Origin: JAFAXD01 sp963816775
Lineage (GTDB): Bacteria > Pseudomonadota > Alphaproteobacteria > Rhizobiales > Xanthobacteraceae
DNA: 64,000 nucleotides
Direction of reading: 5' to 3'
Assembly: GCA_963816775.1 (NCBI GenBank)
Contig: CAWFLX010000031.1
Location: 1-64,000, forward strand
The translations under genes were made by a program, and so were the position numbers. Of this stretch, positions 35,516 to 45,363 are shown piece by piece. A model generated the notes under the pieces. The model saw only the letters and a program-made list of their open reading frames with translations. It had not been told where the DNA came from and did no database searches. Each line of letters opens with the position of its first letter. The stretch's first letter is position 1.

Positions 35516-36718
35516 ATGACCGGTTTTGCACGTTTTTTGGTAGCGGCTGCGATTCTGGGGGTCGCGACCGCAGGCTGCAGTGAGGGCCAGCCGCAACAGG
35601 CCAAGGGTCCTCCGCCTCCGCCTACCGTCACAGTCGCTAAGCCGGCCCGCAAGCTCGTCGTCGACGAAGACGAGTACGTCGGGCGCTTTGTTGCGGTCGA
35701 GTTGGTCGAGATCCGCGCGCGCATCGGCGGCTACCTCGAGAAGATCAACTTTACCGACGGCCAGATGGTGAAGGAGGGCGACGTCCTCTTTGTCATCGAT
35801 CGCCGTCCGTACCGGCACGTGCTCGAGCAGGCCAAAGCCAATCTGGCGCAGGCCCGCGCCAATCTGGCCTACGCCCAGAGCGACCTCGATCGCGGCGCGT
35901 TGCTCGTGAAAGACAAGACCATCACGCAGCAGACTTACGACCAGCGGCTCCAGACCAAGAACGTCGCCGAAGCCGCCGTCAAAGCCCAGGAAGAAGCCGT
36001 CGCCACGGCCGAACTCGACCATCAGTTTACCGAGCTGAAAGCGCCGATCAGCGGACGGATCGGCGATCGTCGGGTCTCCGTCGGAAACCTTGTGACGGGC
36101 GGGATCAGCGGCAATTCGACCATGCTGGCCAACATCGTGTCGGTTGATCCGATCCGGTTCGAGTTTACCTTCGATGAGGCGGCTTATCTGCGTTACGAGC
36201 GGATGGCCAAGGAGGGCAAGGACGTCACCAGCCGCGAAGGCAGCGTGGTCGTCTCAGTGAAGCTTCTCGACGAGAAGGATTTTCCCCACCAAGGCCGTTT
36301 GGACTTTGTCGACAACGTCATCGATAAAGCGACTGGCACCATCCGGGGTCGCGCGGTTCTTTCCAATCCGGATGGCGTTTTGACTCCCGGCATGTTCGGG
36401 CGCATCCGCGTCCCTGGAACGCCGCCCTATCTGGCGCTGCTGGTACCGGAGGTGGCGATCGGCACTGATCAGGCGCGCAAATTCCTGCTGGCCGTCGCGC
36501 CCGACGGAACTGTCAAACAGAAGTTCGTCACGTTCGGTCAGGCCGTCGGCCAGATGCGGGTCGTCAAGGACGGGCTTTCACCCGACGATCGCATCGTCGT
36601 CAACGGTTTGATGCGGGCGCGGCCGGGTCAGAAGGTGACGCCGCAGGAGGAGGGCGCCCCGCAGGTCGGTCCCGGACGGCCTTCGGCCGACGCCGGCTCC
36701 ACCAAGGCGGCGGATTGA
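35516..36718 (+). CDS. RND efflux periplasmic adaptor (AcrA/MexA-like lipoprotein)
   Basis: 400 residues. ILGVATAGC is a lipobox, so the mature protein is probably a lipoprotein anchored at Cys20 or so. The lipoyl/hairpin/beta-barrel order is visible: IRARIGGYLEKINFTDGQMVKEGD, the alpha-hairpin LEQAKANLAQARANLAYAQSDLDR, then LKAPISGRIGDRRVSVGNLV. ATG at 35516 is preceded by GGGGAG; upstream in-frame starts lack a signal peptide. It links the RND pump, whose gene follows after 42 bases, to an outer-membrane channel not in the window. Confidence 0.92.
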   Translation: MTGFARFLVAAAILGVATAGCSEGQPQQAKGPPPPPTVTVAKPARKLVVDEDEYVGRFVAVELVEIRARIGGYLEKINFTDGQMVKEGDVLFVIDRRPYRHVLEQAKANLAQARANLAYAQSDLDRGALLVKDKTITQQTYDQRLQTKNVAEAAVKAQEEAVATAELDHQFTELKAPISGRIGDRRVSVGNLVTGGISGNSTMLANIVSVDPIRFEFTFDEAAYLRYERMAKEGKDVTSREGSVVVSVKLLDEKDFPHQGRLDFVDNVIDKATGTIRGRAVLSNPDGVLTPGMFGRIRVPGTPPYLALLVPEVAIGTDQARKFLLAVAPDGTVKQKFVTFGQAVGQMRVVKDGLSPDDRIVVNGLMRARPGQKVTPQEEGAPQVGPGRPSADAGSTKAAD

Positions 36719-36760
36719 CTTGGCTGCGGCTGATCGAACGCGTGTCGCGGATATGATCGC

Positions 36761-39700
36761 ATGAAGATCTCGCAGTTTTTCATCGACCGGCCGATTTTCG
36801 CGTCCGTCGTCTCGATTGTGTTCGTAATCCTCGGCGCGGTGTCGTACGTGCGTTTACCGGTCGCGCAGTATCCGGAGATCGCGCCTCCCGTCATCACGGT
36901 GACCGGTCAGTATCCGGGCGCCAGCGCCGAGACCGTAGCGGATACGGTGGTCGCGCCGATCGAGCAGCAGATCAACGGCGTCGAGCAGATGCTCTACATC
37001 TCCTCGAACTCGACCGCCGACGGCAAGTTTACCATCTCGGTGACCTTCGACATTGGCGTCAATCTCGATATTGCGCAGGTGCAAGTGCAGAACCGGGTGG
37101 CGATCGCGACCCCGCGCCTGCCGCAGCAGGTGCAGCAGATCGGCGTCGTTGTGGCCAAAAGCTCGCCCGATATCCTGATGGTGGTGAACCTTTACTCACC
37201 TGACAAAAGCCGCGATCAGCTGTTCATCACCAACTACGCCAACATCCAAATCAAGGACGTGCTGACGCGCCTCGATGGCGTCGGCTCGATCACCGTGTTC
37301 GGCGCGCGCGACTACGCCATGCAGGTCTGGCTTGATCCGGACAGGCTGCAATCGCTCAACCTCACCGCCCTCGACGTGACCCAGGCGCTGCAGGGCCAGA
37401 ACGTGCAGGTTGCATCCGGGGTGCTCAACCAGCCGCCGGTGCCCAGCCAACTCGCCTTCCAGGTGGCGGTGCGGACGCTCGGTCGGCTCTCTGAGCCGGA
37501 AGAGTTTGCCAACATCATCGTCAAGCAGACCGCCGACGCCGTCGTGCGCGTGCGCGACGTAGCGCGGGTTGAGCTCACCGGTCAGGACTTTACCACCAAC
37601 TCTTATCTCGATCACGAGCCTGCCGTCGCCGTCGCGGTCTTCCAGCGGCCGGGCTCCAACGCGCTGGCAACCGGCAAGTCGGTGCGGGATACGAGCGCCT
37701 TGCTGGCCAAGGATTTTCCACCCGGAATCGCCTACGAGATCATCTACGACCCGACGCAGTTCATCGCCGAGTCGGTCAATGCGGTGATCGATACAATCTG
37801 GAAGGCGATCATATTGGTCGTGCTGGTCGTTCTGTTGTTCTTGCAGACCTGGCGCGCCGCGATCATCCCGATCATTGCCATTCCGATCTCGCTCGTCGGC
37901 ACGTTTTTTGTGATGGCCATGGTCGGGTTCTCGATCAACAACTTGTCCCTGTTCGGAATCGTGCTCGCGATCGGCATTGTGGTGGACGATGCGATCGTCG
38001 TGGTCGAGAACGTCGAGCGCAATATCGCGGCCGGTCTTTCGCCGCATGACGCTGCCGTGCGCAGCATGGACGAGGTCGGGGCGGCGCTGGTCGCGATCGC
38101 TCTGGTGCTGTGCGCGGTCTTCATCCCGTCCGCGTTCATCACCGGCATTTCCGGTCAGTTCTACCGTCAGTTCGCGCTGACGATCGCGGGCGCCACCGTG
38201 ATTTCGCTGATCGTGTCGTTGACCCTGTCGCCCGCGCTATGCGCGCTGCTGCTCAAGCCGCACGATAAGGAACACCGCGACCGCTGGTGGGAGAAGCCGA
38301 TTCGCGGCGCGTTTGGCTTGTTCAATCGCGGCTTCACCGCGGCGACCAACGGCTATGGCTGGCTTGCGGGCCGGGTCGTGCGCATCGCCGGGCTCATGCT
38401 GGTGGTTTACGTCGGGATCATCGCAGCCGGCGGCTACATTTTTTCGCATGCGCCTTCGGGCTTTATCCCGCAGCAGGACCGCAACTACCTGATCGGGGTG
38501 GCGCAGCTTCCCCCAGGCGCATCGTTGTCGCGCACCGACGAGGTGGTGCGGCGCATGGTTGATATCGCCCTGAAGACCCCGGGCGTCAGTCACGTTATCA
38601 ACATCGTCGGCTTTTCCGGAGCGACCTTTACCAACGCTCCCAACGCCGCGGCAATGTTCGTCGTGCTGGATCCGTTTGACAAGCGCGCCGGCAATCCCAA
38701 CCTGTCCGCCGACGCGATCCAACGCACGTTATTCGGCAAGTTTGCGCCGATTCAGGAAGGGCTCGTTCTGGTCGTGCAGCCGCCCGCCGTGCAGGGTATT
38801 GGCAACGCCGGCGGCTTCCGCATGATGGTCGAGGATCGGGCCGGCAAAGGGCCGGCCGCGCTGCAGAACGCTGCCTATGCGATGATGGGCAAGGCCGCGC
38901 AGACGCCTGGCCTGGTTCAAGTGTTCACTTTGTTTGAGAACCAGACGCCGCAGATCTACCTGGAGATCGACCGCACCAAGGTGGAGCTCCTCGGCATTAA
39001 CGTGCCGGACGTGTTCACCACCCTGCAAACCTACATCGGGTCGCTCTACGTCAACGACTTCAATCTATTCGGACGAACCTTTCGGGTGCAGGCGCAGGCG
39101 GCAAGCCCGTATCGGCTTGACCCGCAAGACGTGCTGAACCTGCGCGTGCGCAATTCCGCGGGAAATACCGTTCCGCTCGGTTCGTTCACGACTGTGCGCG
39201 ATATCGCCGGACCTTTTCGGGTCCCGCGCTACAATATTTATCCCGCGGCGGAGCTCGATGGGCAGGCCGCCCCGGGCTTCTCGCAAGGTCAAGCCATCGA
39301 GATCATGGAGAAGCTTGCCAAGGAAGTTCTGCCGGAAGGGTTCAAGTTCGAGTGGACAACATTGGCGTTCCAGGAGATCCGCGCCGGAAGCACGGCCGCG
39401 TTCGCGTTCGGGCTCGGCGTGGTGTTCGTGTTCCTGGTTCTGGCCGCGCAGTTCGAAAGCCTCACGCTGCCGCTCGCTGTCGTGCTGATTGTGCCGATGT
39501 GTCTTGTGTCCGCGATCATCGGCGTGCTGTTGCGCGGACAAGACAACAACATTCTGACTCAGGTCGGCTTCGTGGTGCTGATCGCGCTTGCCGCCAAGAA
39601 CGCGATTCTGATCGTCGAGTTCGCACGCCAGTTGGAGGATCAGGGCCGTGATCGATTTGCGGCCGCGGTCGAAGCGGCCCATCTGCGCTTCCGGCCGATC

Positions 39701-39932
39701 CTGATGACGTCGCTCGCGTTTATCTTCGGCGTCGTGCCATTGGTCTGGGCGGTCGGCGCCGGATCGGAACTGCGTCAGACGCTGGGCACCACTGTGTTCT
39801 CAGGAATGATCGGGGTCACCCTGTTCGGTCTAATATTCACGCCGGTGTTCTACGTGCTGTGCCGACGGCTTGCCTTACGCGGCGGACAGCGCCCGACAAG
39901 CGTCGGCGGCTTCGACGCAGGCGGCGGAGTAG
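36761..39932 (+). CDS. HAE1-family RND efflux permease, frame break at C-terminus
   Basis: A trimeric proton-driven drug exporter. MKISQFFIDRPIFASVVSIV is the canonical N-terminus; GIVVDDAIVVVENVERN carries the proton-relay Asp pair of TM4, and FIPQQDRNYL and the second half repeat follow. The raw frame runs on to 40537 and would give 1258 residues, with the last ~210 non-homologous and lying over another gene. Removing one C of CCC at 39892-39894 gives RRQASAASTQAAE and a TAG at 39930-39932, i.e. ~1056 residues, the family's normal length. Substrates are not predictable. Confidence 0.9.
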
Positions 39933-39947
39933 CGCCACGGAGGCGAT

Positions 39948-40523
39948 ATGGTCACCATTACGGCCGACGCACCAAGCCGCATCATTCGCTGGCACTATCT
40001 CTACTATGTCGGCCTCGCACTCGTTGTTATGGTCGCCGCCATCGCAAGCCACGATCGCTGGTTTCTCAATTTCGTGCATGTCATGTGCGGGGTGCTGTGG
40101 ACCGGCATCGATCTGTTCATGGGGTTTATCGTCGGACCGATCCTGCGGCGCGTCCCACTTGCCGCGCGCCGCGAGGTGATCACGCGCCTGGTTCCGAGGA
40201 CGCTGTTTCTGATGCCGACACTCTCGATCATCACCGCGACCACGGGCTGGTTCCTGGCCAAGGACCTTGGCTTTACGGAACTCGCCTGGCCGGAATATGG
40301 TTGGATCGCGGCCGCGCTCGTCCTCGTCGGACTGATGACCATCGTTGGCACCGGCTATCTCCTTCCCACCAATCTCTGGGTCTGTTTCCAGCTGCAGAAG
40401 GCCGCACCCGATCACGAGAAGATCGCCCGCGTGATGCGCAACTTTTTCTACGCCGTCGCGGCGCAGGGCGTGATGCAGGTTACAACCCTGGTCATCATGT
40501 CGCGCCTCGTTTCAGGGATATGA
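39948..40523 (+). CDS. Small integral membrane protein of unknown function
   Basis: 191 residues with four to five hydrophobic helices (YLYYVGLALVVMVAAIA, a helix around VMCGVLWTGIDLFMGFIVG, MPTLSIITATTGWFLA, IAAALVLVGLMTIVGTGYLL, and a C-terminal one). Conserved-looking His residues occur near helices 1-2. A good ribosome-binding site (ACGGAGG) precedes the ATG, 15 bases after the restored RND stop, so it belongs with the pump operon. I do not recognise the family; the helix pattern recalls DUF2269/CopD-like membrane proteins. Confidence 0.7.
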   Translation: MVTITADAPSRIIRWHYLYYVGLALVVMVAAIASHDRWFLNFVHVMCGVLWTGIDLFMGFIVGPILRRVPLAARREVITRLVPRTLFLMPTLSIITATTGWFLAKDLGFTELAWPEYGWIAAALVLVGLMTIVGTGYLLPTNLWVCFQLQKAAPDHEKIARVMRNFFYAVAAQGVMQVTTLVIMSRLVSGI

Positions 40524-40632
40524 GGCGGCCATTGTAGGGTTCACCGGTCGATTTGGTTCGTAACGAAGGTCCCGCAAAGACTGTCGACATCATCGAAGCG
40601 CATCCTAAGAGCATATTGAGGTCAACAAGCTG

Positions 40633-42936
40633 ATGAACCAGGTCAAGTTTGGTATTTCTCAGAGCGTCCTGCGCATGGAAGACGATCCGCTTCTGCGCGG
40701 CGCGGGCCACTATACGTCCGATCATATGCCGGCCGGCATCGCTGCACGCCGTCGTGCTGCGCTCTCCCCATGCCAATGCCGAGTTCCGTATCACCGATGT
40801 GACCAAGGCTCGTGGCTTACCAGGCGTTCGTTTGATCTTGACCGGCGAGGATACGGCCAACCTCGGCAAGTTGCCGATGATGTTTCCGAATCCCGGACGT
40901 GACCATCCCGCTGCCCCCCTACGACATATTGGCACGCGAGAACGTCCACCACGTCGGCGATGCGATCGCTTTCGTTGTTGCCGACACCATCGAGCAGGCC
41001 AAGGATGCTGCGGAAGCAATCGTTGTCGATTGGAGGCCGCGGGCAGCCGTTGTTGACGCCATGGCGGCACTTGCACCAGGAGCACCGCTGGTGTGGCCGG
41101 ATCGCCCTGGCAACTTGGCGTTTGAGAAATCGATCGGGGACAAGGAGAAGACCGACGCGGCCTTTCGCGCAGCCGCCAAGACGGTCGCCCTCACAGTCGT
41201 CAATCAACGCCTGGTCACCAATTATCTCGACACCCGCGCGGCCGTCGCGGAATACGACGAAGCCAAGGACCGGCTCACACTGACGTTGGGCAGTCAGGGT
41301 CCGCATCGCATTCGCGACGTGCTGTGCAAGATGATCCTGAATATCCCGGTCGAGAAAATGCGCGTGATCACGCCAGATACCGGCGGCGGTTTTGGGACGA
41401 AGCTGTTTCCCTATCGTGAATATGCGCTGGTTGCAGTCGCCGCCAAAAACCTCAAACGTCCCGTTACCTGGGTTGCCGAACGCACCGAGCATTTCCTGTG
41501 CGACGCGCAGGGCCGCGACAACGTCACCACCGCCGAGCTCGCGCTCGATGCCAGCAACAAATTCCTGGCGCTGCGGGTCGATACAATCGCCGACATGGGT
41601 GGCTATTTGTCGGCTTTCGCGCCCTACATCCCCTACGGAGGCGCCGGAATGCTGCCCGGGGTCTACGATTTTCCAACCTGCTACGCGCGGGTGCGGGCGG
41701 CCTACACCAATACGCTGCCGGTCGATGCTTATCGGGGCGCGGGTCGTCCGGAGGCGTCCTACGTACTCGAACGGCTGGTGGACGTGGCGGCGCGCGAGCT
41801 CGGCGTTGAGCCCGATGCGCTGCGCAAGAAGAACTTCATCAAACCTAAGCAAATGCCCTACACGACCCCAACCGATAAGGTCTACGACTCGGGCGAGTTC
41901 GCCGCCCATATGGCGCGCGCCCAGGATGTCGGCGACTGGAAGGGCTTTCGTAAGCGCTGGGCGCAGGCGCGCCGGCGCAACAAGCTGCGCGGCATCGGGC
42001 TTGCCACCTATATCGAAGTCTGCGGCGGTGCCGGCCCGCAGCTCGCCGTCGTGCGGCTTGAGCGTGACGGCAACGCCAAGGTGGTGATCGGTTCGCAGTC
42101 GACTGGGCAGGGGCACCAGACCGCCTATGCGCAGCTGATCGCGGAGCATCTCGATCTGCCGCCCGAGCGGGTGACGGTGGTTCAGGGTGACACCGACTCG
42201 ATCGCGTCCGGCTTTGGAACTGGCGGCTCGAGCTCGATTCCCGCAGGCGGCGCTTCGGTGTCGGTCGCGGCCAAGAAGCTCGCGGACAATCTCAAGAAAC
42301 TCGCTGCCGACGCGCTCGAGGCCGGTCCCAAGCGACCTCGAAATGGCCGATGGTCGCGTACGCGTCGTCGGGACCGATCGTACGGTGAGCTTCGCCGATC
42401 TTGCCGCGCGCGGAAAACCTGATCAGCTCGTGGCCGAGGATGCTTGGACGCCGCAACCGACGTTTCCGAACGGAACGCATTTGGTCGAAGTCGAAATCGA
42501 TCCTCTCACCGGCCGGGTCGACATCGTGAATTATGTGGTGGTCGACGATTTCGGCGTGACCATCAATCCATTGCTACTGGAAGGTCAGGTCGTGGGCGGC
42601 GCGGTACAAGGCATCGGCCAAGCCCTCATGGAGCGCACGGTCTATGACAAGGACTCAGGCCAGCTCGTCACCGCCTCGCTGATGGACTACGCGCTGCCGC
42701 GCGCTGATGATGCGCCGGCGTTCCATTTCGAGACCCGCAATATCCCGTGCACGGTCAACATTCTCGGTGTGAAGGGGGCAGGGGAGGCAGGTACCATTGG
42801 GGCTGCCCCGGCGGTCATGAACGCGATTGCGGATGCGCTCTGGCGCGCTTACCGCATTCGTCACATCGATATGCCGGCGACGCCCGAGCGGGTGTGGGCC
42901 GCAATTCACGAGGGAATGCGCCTGCACACGCTGTGA
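40633..42936 (+). pseudogene. CoxL-like molybdopterin subunit (form II), three frame breaks
   Basis: A xanthine dehydrogenase/CO-dehydrogenase-type large subunit spread over four frame segments. Pieces: MNQVKFGISQSVLRMEDDPLLRGAGHY; HAVVLRSPHANAEF; then 40899-42422 with DTGGGFGTKLFPYREYALV, AYRGAGRPEASYVLERLVD and GSQSTGQGHQTAYAQ; and last GVKGAGEAGTIGAAP with the catalytic Glu. AYRGAGR is the form II type motif, not the AYXCSFR of true CO dehydrogenases. One-base removals near 40738, 40895 and 42330 restore one protein of about 767 residues. The FAD and 2Fe-2S subunits are not adjacent. Confidence 0.75.
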
Positions 42937-43076
42937 GCGACAAAGGGACCGTGGCCTTTTCCAGGGGGCTCGCTATCCTGCGTGGGAGAGTCTCGAAAGT
43001 GGAATAAGCGACGTCAAATCGGTGTTTGCGTGAGCACGGCCGTGTTTCGTTTGGAACCAAGAGGGAGGCAGAATCA

Positions 43077-43541
43077 ATGATCCGCACCGTCATCGCCACG
43101 TCTGTGCTCGTGGTTGGGCTCGTTGCAGCGCTCGCCCAGTCCGACCCGATCGCGGAGCGCAAAGAATTGATGACGCTGAATGGCAAAGGCTTCTACGTCG
43201 ATCTCAACCGGATGGTGCGCGGTCAAGCGCCTTACGATCAGGCCAAGGTCGATGCGGCATTCGAGCAGATCGTGTCATCTGCCAAGAAAATCCCGACGCT
43301 CTTTCCCGACAATGCCAAGCCGGGCGCCAAGACCAGTGCACCGCCCGAAGACAAATACAGTGCATCGCCCAAGGTCTGGGAGAACAAGGCCGATTTCGAA
43401 GCCAAGAATGCCGACCTGGTCAAGGTCGTGTCATCTGTTCGCGGCAACGTTAAAAATCTCGACTCGCTCAAAAGCGCCTACACGGAGGTCGCAAAAGCGT
43501 GCGACGCCTGCCACGAGACCTATCGGCTCAAAGCCAATTGA
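43077..43541 (+). CDS. Cytochrome c' family protein
   Basis: 154 residues. After a signal peptide (IRTVIATSVLVVGLVAALAQ) the four-helix-bundle protein ends with the haem-binding CDACH (142-146) followed by ETYRLK, as in class II cytochromes c. The ATG at 43077 is chosen because GAGGGAGG stands in front of it; the longer frame from 43026 would hide the signal peptide. Class II cytochromes transfer electrons or bind NO/CO in the periplasm. A strong terminator follows. Confidence 0.85.
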   Translation: MIRTVIATSVLVVGLVAALAQSDPIAERKELMTLNGKGFYVDLNRMVRGQAPYDQAKVDAAFEQIVSSAKKIPTLFPDNAKPGAKTSAPPEDKYSASPKVWENKADFEAKNADLVKVVSSVRGNVKNLDSLKSAYTEVAKACDACHETYRLKAN

Positions 43542-43560
43542 TTTTGTCTACATTGACGTG

Positions 43561-43591
43561 CCCGCCGGACTACGTCCGGCGGGTTTTTCTT
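43561..43591 (+). terminator. Rho-independent terminator after the cytochrome c' gene
   Basis: CCCGCCGGAC (43561-43570) pairs perfectly with GTCCGGCGGG (43574-43583) across a TAC loop, followed by TTTTTCTT. The 10-base GC-rich stem and U tract are textbook for intrinsic termination of the plus-strand transcript, 20 bases past the cytochrome stop. The minus-strand gene ends 15 bases further on and has no U tract on its side. Confidence 0.92.
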
Positions 43592-43605
43592 TGCGCGGGC
43601 CGCCG

Positions 43606-44043
43606 TTACTTCGTGACTTGACCGCGAATTTCGCCGCCCGGATTGGCGGCCGTATGAACGTTGACATAATAGCGGCCTGCCATGAGATCCGCGGCTTGCG
43701 CATCGCTTAACGTCGCCGATCCTTCGGCCGGGCTGGTTGTGATGTTTTGGATCGGAACCATCACGCCCGCATTCTTTCCGGGTTCCGCGGGGCCGTGAAA
43801 ATGCGCGGCGGTCGCGGGGCCCGTCAGCCCCGAATACGAGACCTTCCACGTGAGCTTCTTGGTTTGCGTATCATAGGTGACGTCGGCAGTACCGGACCCG
43901 CCGCTCGTATTGGGGGGAACCTCGTTGGCGCTCTTGAGGGCGATCTTGTAGGAGAGAGTTTCGGCGCGCACGCTGGGCACGCTGCCGAGGGTCATAGTGA
44001 GGGCAAGGCCACCGATGCCGACCCGGAATAAGATGGCACTCAA
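43606..44043 (-). CDS. CHRD-domain protein, exported
   Basis: 145 residues. A signal peptide is visible (GIGGLALTMTLGSVPSVRA). The CHRD core follows: YKIALKSANEVPPNTSGGSGTAD, LTWKVSYSGLTGPATAAHFHGPA, and YYVNVHTAANPGGEIRGQV at the end. These two NVHTxxxPxGEIRGQ-type motifs define CHRD domains, found in extracytoplasmic proteins of unclear function, possibly metal or ligand binding. TTG at 44043 is taken as start because AAGGAAGGAG precedes it; no ATG exists in frame near the signal peptide. Confidence 0.85.
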   Translation of the reverse strand: MSAILFRVGIGGLALTMTLGSVPSVRAETLSYKIALKSANEVPPNTSGGSGTADVTYDTQTKKLTWKVSYSGLTGPATAAHFHGPAEPGKNAGVMVPIQNITTSPAEGSATLSDAQAADLMAGRYYVNVHTAANPGGEIRGQVTK

Positions 44044-44083
44044 GGGAGTCTCCTTCCTTTGAGCCGAAGCCAAGTTTCTGGCG

Positions 44084-44252
44084 ACTAGTGCCGCCGATTT
44101 GACGTTCCTACAGCGGTTGCAGCACGCTCGTGGAGGAACTTCACATCGAAAAGCGGCACTAGGATCATATACTTGCTGGTGCCCCTTTGCTTCCGAAGTT
44201 CGTGTCAAAAGGTGCCGCAATGTATCACGAACTTCGGAAGCGGGGCACTAGT
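44084..44252. repeat. 169-base element with perfect 9-base terminal inverted repeats
   Basis: ACTAGTGCC (44084-44092) and GGCACTAGT (44244-44252) are exact inverted copies that bracket the element, which lies in the divergent gap between the CHRD gene and the dihaem cytochrome gene. A third related arm, GCGGCACTAG, lies inside at 44153-44162 and pairs with CTAGTGCCGC at 44085-44094. It has no coding potential. This is the size and layout of a miniature inverted-repeat element or an intergenic repeat; no clear target-site duplication is seen. Confidence 0.5.
44179..44248. repeat. Long inverted repeat, hairpin-forming
   Basis: GTGCCCC-TTT-GCTTCCGAAGTTCGTG (44179-44204, described in three parts) is inverted as CACGAACTTCGGAAGC-GGGGCAC (44226-44248) with only a three-base bulge and a 21-base loop. 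It forms the right half of the 169-base element. It could act as a transcription barrier, an operator, or a structural end of a mobile repeat. Confidence 0.6.
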
Positions 44253-44320
44253 CTGCCAAACACCGCCATAGTCGCGATATTCCACAACGTTCAGGCGCCC
44301 TGCGAGGGAGGAAGTTACTC

Positions 44321-45232
44321 TTGCGCAAGCTTCTGGTCGTAGCTGCGGGGATTCTCGCCCTCGGCTTCGTCGCATTTTGGATCGTAACTGTGCCCGCGAC
44401 GGTGCCGGCGAGCGCACTGCCGCCGCATACGCCCGCTCTCGCGAATGGCAAGGTGATGTTCTATGCCGGCGGCTGCGCCTCCTGCCACGCCAGCACCGGC
44501 CAGCAGGACCCCACGCGGTTGGGCGGCGGAGCCCCATTGGAGTCGCCGTTCGGTACGTTCTATCCGCCCAACATCTCGTCCGATCCCAACGACGGCATCG
44601 GTCGATGGAGCGAAGCCGATTTCGTCACCGCGTTGTGGAAAGGCACCTCGCCCGACGGCCAGCATTACTATCCGGCATTTCCGTACACGTCCTATCAACG
44701 CATCGCGCTCGATGATGCGCGCGACCTGTTCGCCTATATCAAGACCCTGCCCGCCGTCGCTGGCAAAGCGCCGCCGCATCAGGTGCCGTTTCCATTCAGC
44801 TGGCGCCGTCTGCTCGGCGGATGGAAATTCCTGTTTCTCGACGGCCAGCCGTTTCGACCCGATCCGTCGAAATCGGCGCAGTGGAACCGTGGTGCCTATC
44901 TGGTCAACGGCCCCGGCCACTGCGCCGAATGCCACAGCCCACGCAATGTTCTGGGCGGGATCGAGTCCGGCAAACGCTTTTCCGGCGGGCCGAATATCGA
45001 GGGCAAAGGCTGGGTTCCCAACATCACCCAGAAGGGAATTGCCGACTATTCCGAGAACGACATCGCCTACCTGCTCGAGACCGGGCAGATGCCGGACGGG
45101 GACTCGGTCGGCGGACCCATGAGGGCGGTGATCCGCAATACCTCGCAGCTTCCCGCCGCGGACCGCGAGGCGATGGCAGTCTATCTCAAGTCTCTGCCGC
45201 CCCTTGAAGGTCCGCGGCCGCCAAAGAAATAG
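44321..45232 (+). CDS. Dihaem cytochrome c
   Basis: 303 residues with an N-terminal membrane anchor (LLVVAAGILALGFVAFWIV). Two haem motifs are present: CASCH (52-56) and CAECH (201-205), plus methionine-containing loops (e.g. QMPDGD, GGPMRAV). The layout matches cytochrome subunits that take electrons from membrane alcohol/aldehyde dehydrogenases and molybdenum hydroxylases such as isoquinoline oxidoreductase. A CoxL-like molybdenum subunit lies 1.4 kb upstream, a possible electron donor. TTG start at 44321 follows GAGGGAGG. Confidence 0.88.
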   Translation: MRKLLVVAAGILALGFVAFWIVTVPATVPASALPPHTPALANGKVMFYAGGCASCHASTGQQDPTRLGGGAPLESPFGTFYPPNISSDPNDGIGRWSEADFVTALWKGTSPDGQHYYPAFPYTSYQRIALDDARDLFAYIKTLPAVAGKAPPHQVPFPFSWRRLLGGWKFLFLDGQPFRPDPSKSAQWNRGAYLVNGPGHCAECHSPRNVLGGIESGKRFSGGPNIEGKGWVPNITQKGIADYSENDIAYLLETGQMPDGDSVGGPMRAVIRNTSQLPAADREAMAVYLKSLPPLEGPRPPKK

Positions 45233-45363
45233 CCAGGGCTGCGGGTGACCGCAAAACAGGCAGACCCTCACCCTCGACGCAAGTCTTACGCGCTCGTTCG
45301 TTTTTTGCCGCACTGCCCACTGGTGCTGTGCTAACGGTGGGCGGCTGGGAGGACAGCGCATCC

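Noticed and set aside
36761..40537. 1258-residue RND permease with a 210-residue C-terminal extension
   Set aside because: The extension has no RND character, lies over another gene with its own ribosome-binding site, and vanishes when one C at 39892-39894 is removed.
44079..44257. Target-site duplication flanking the 169-base element
   Set aside because: The immediate flanks share no convincing direct repeat.
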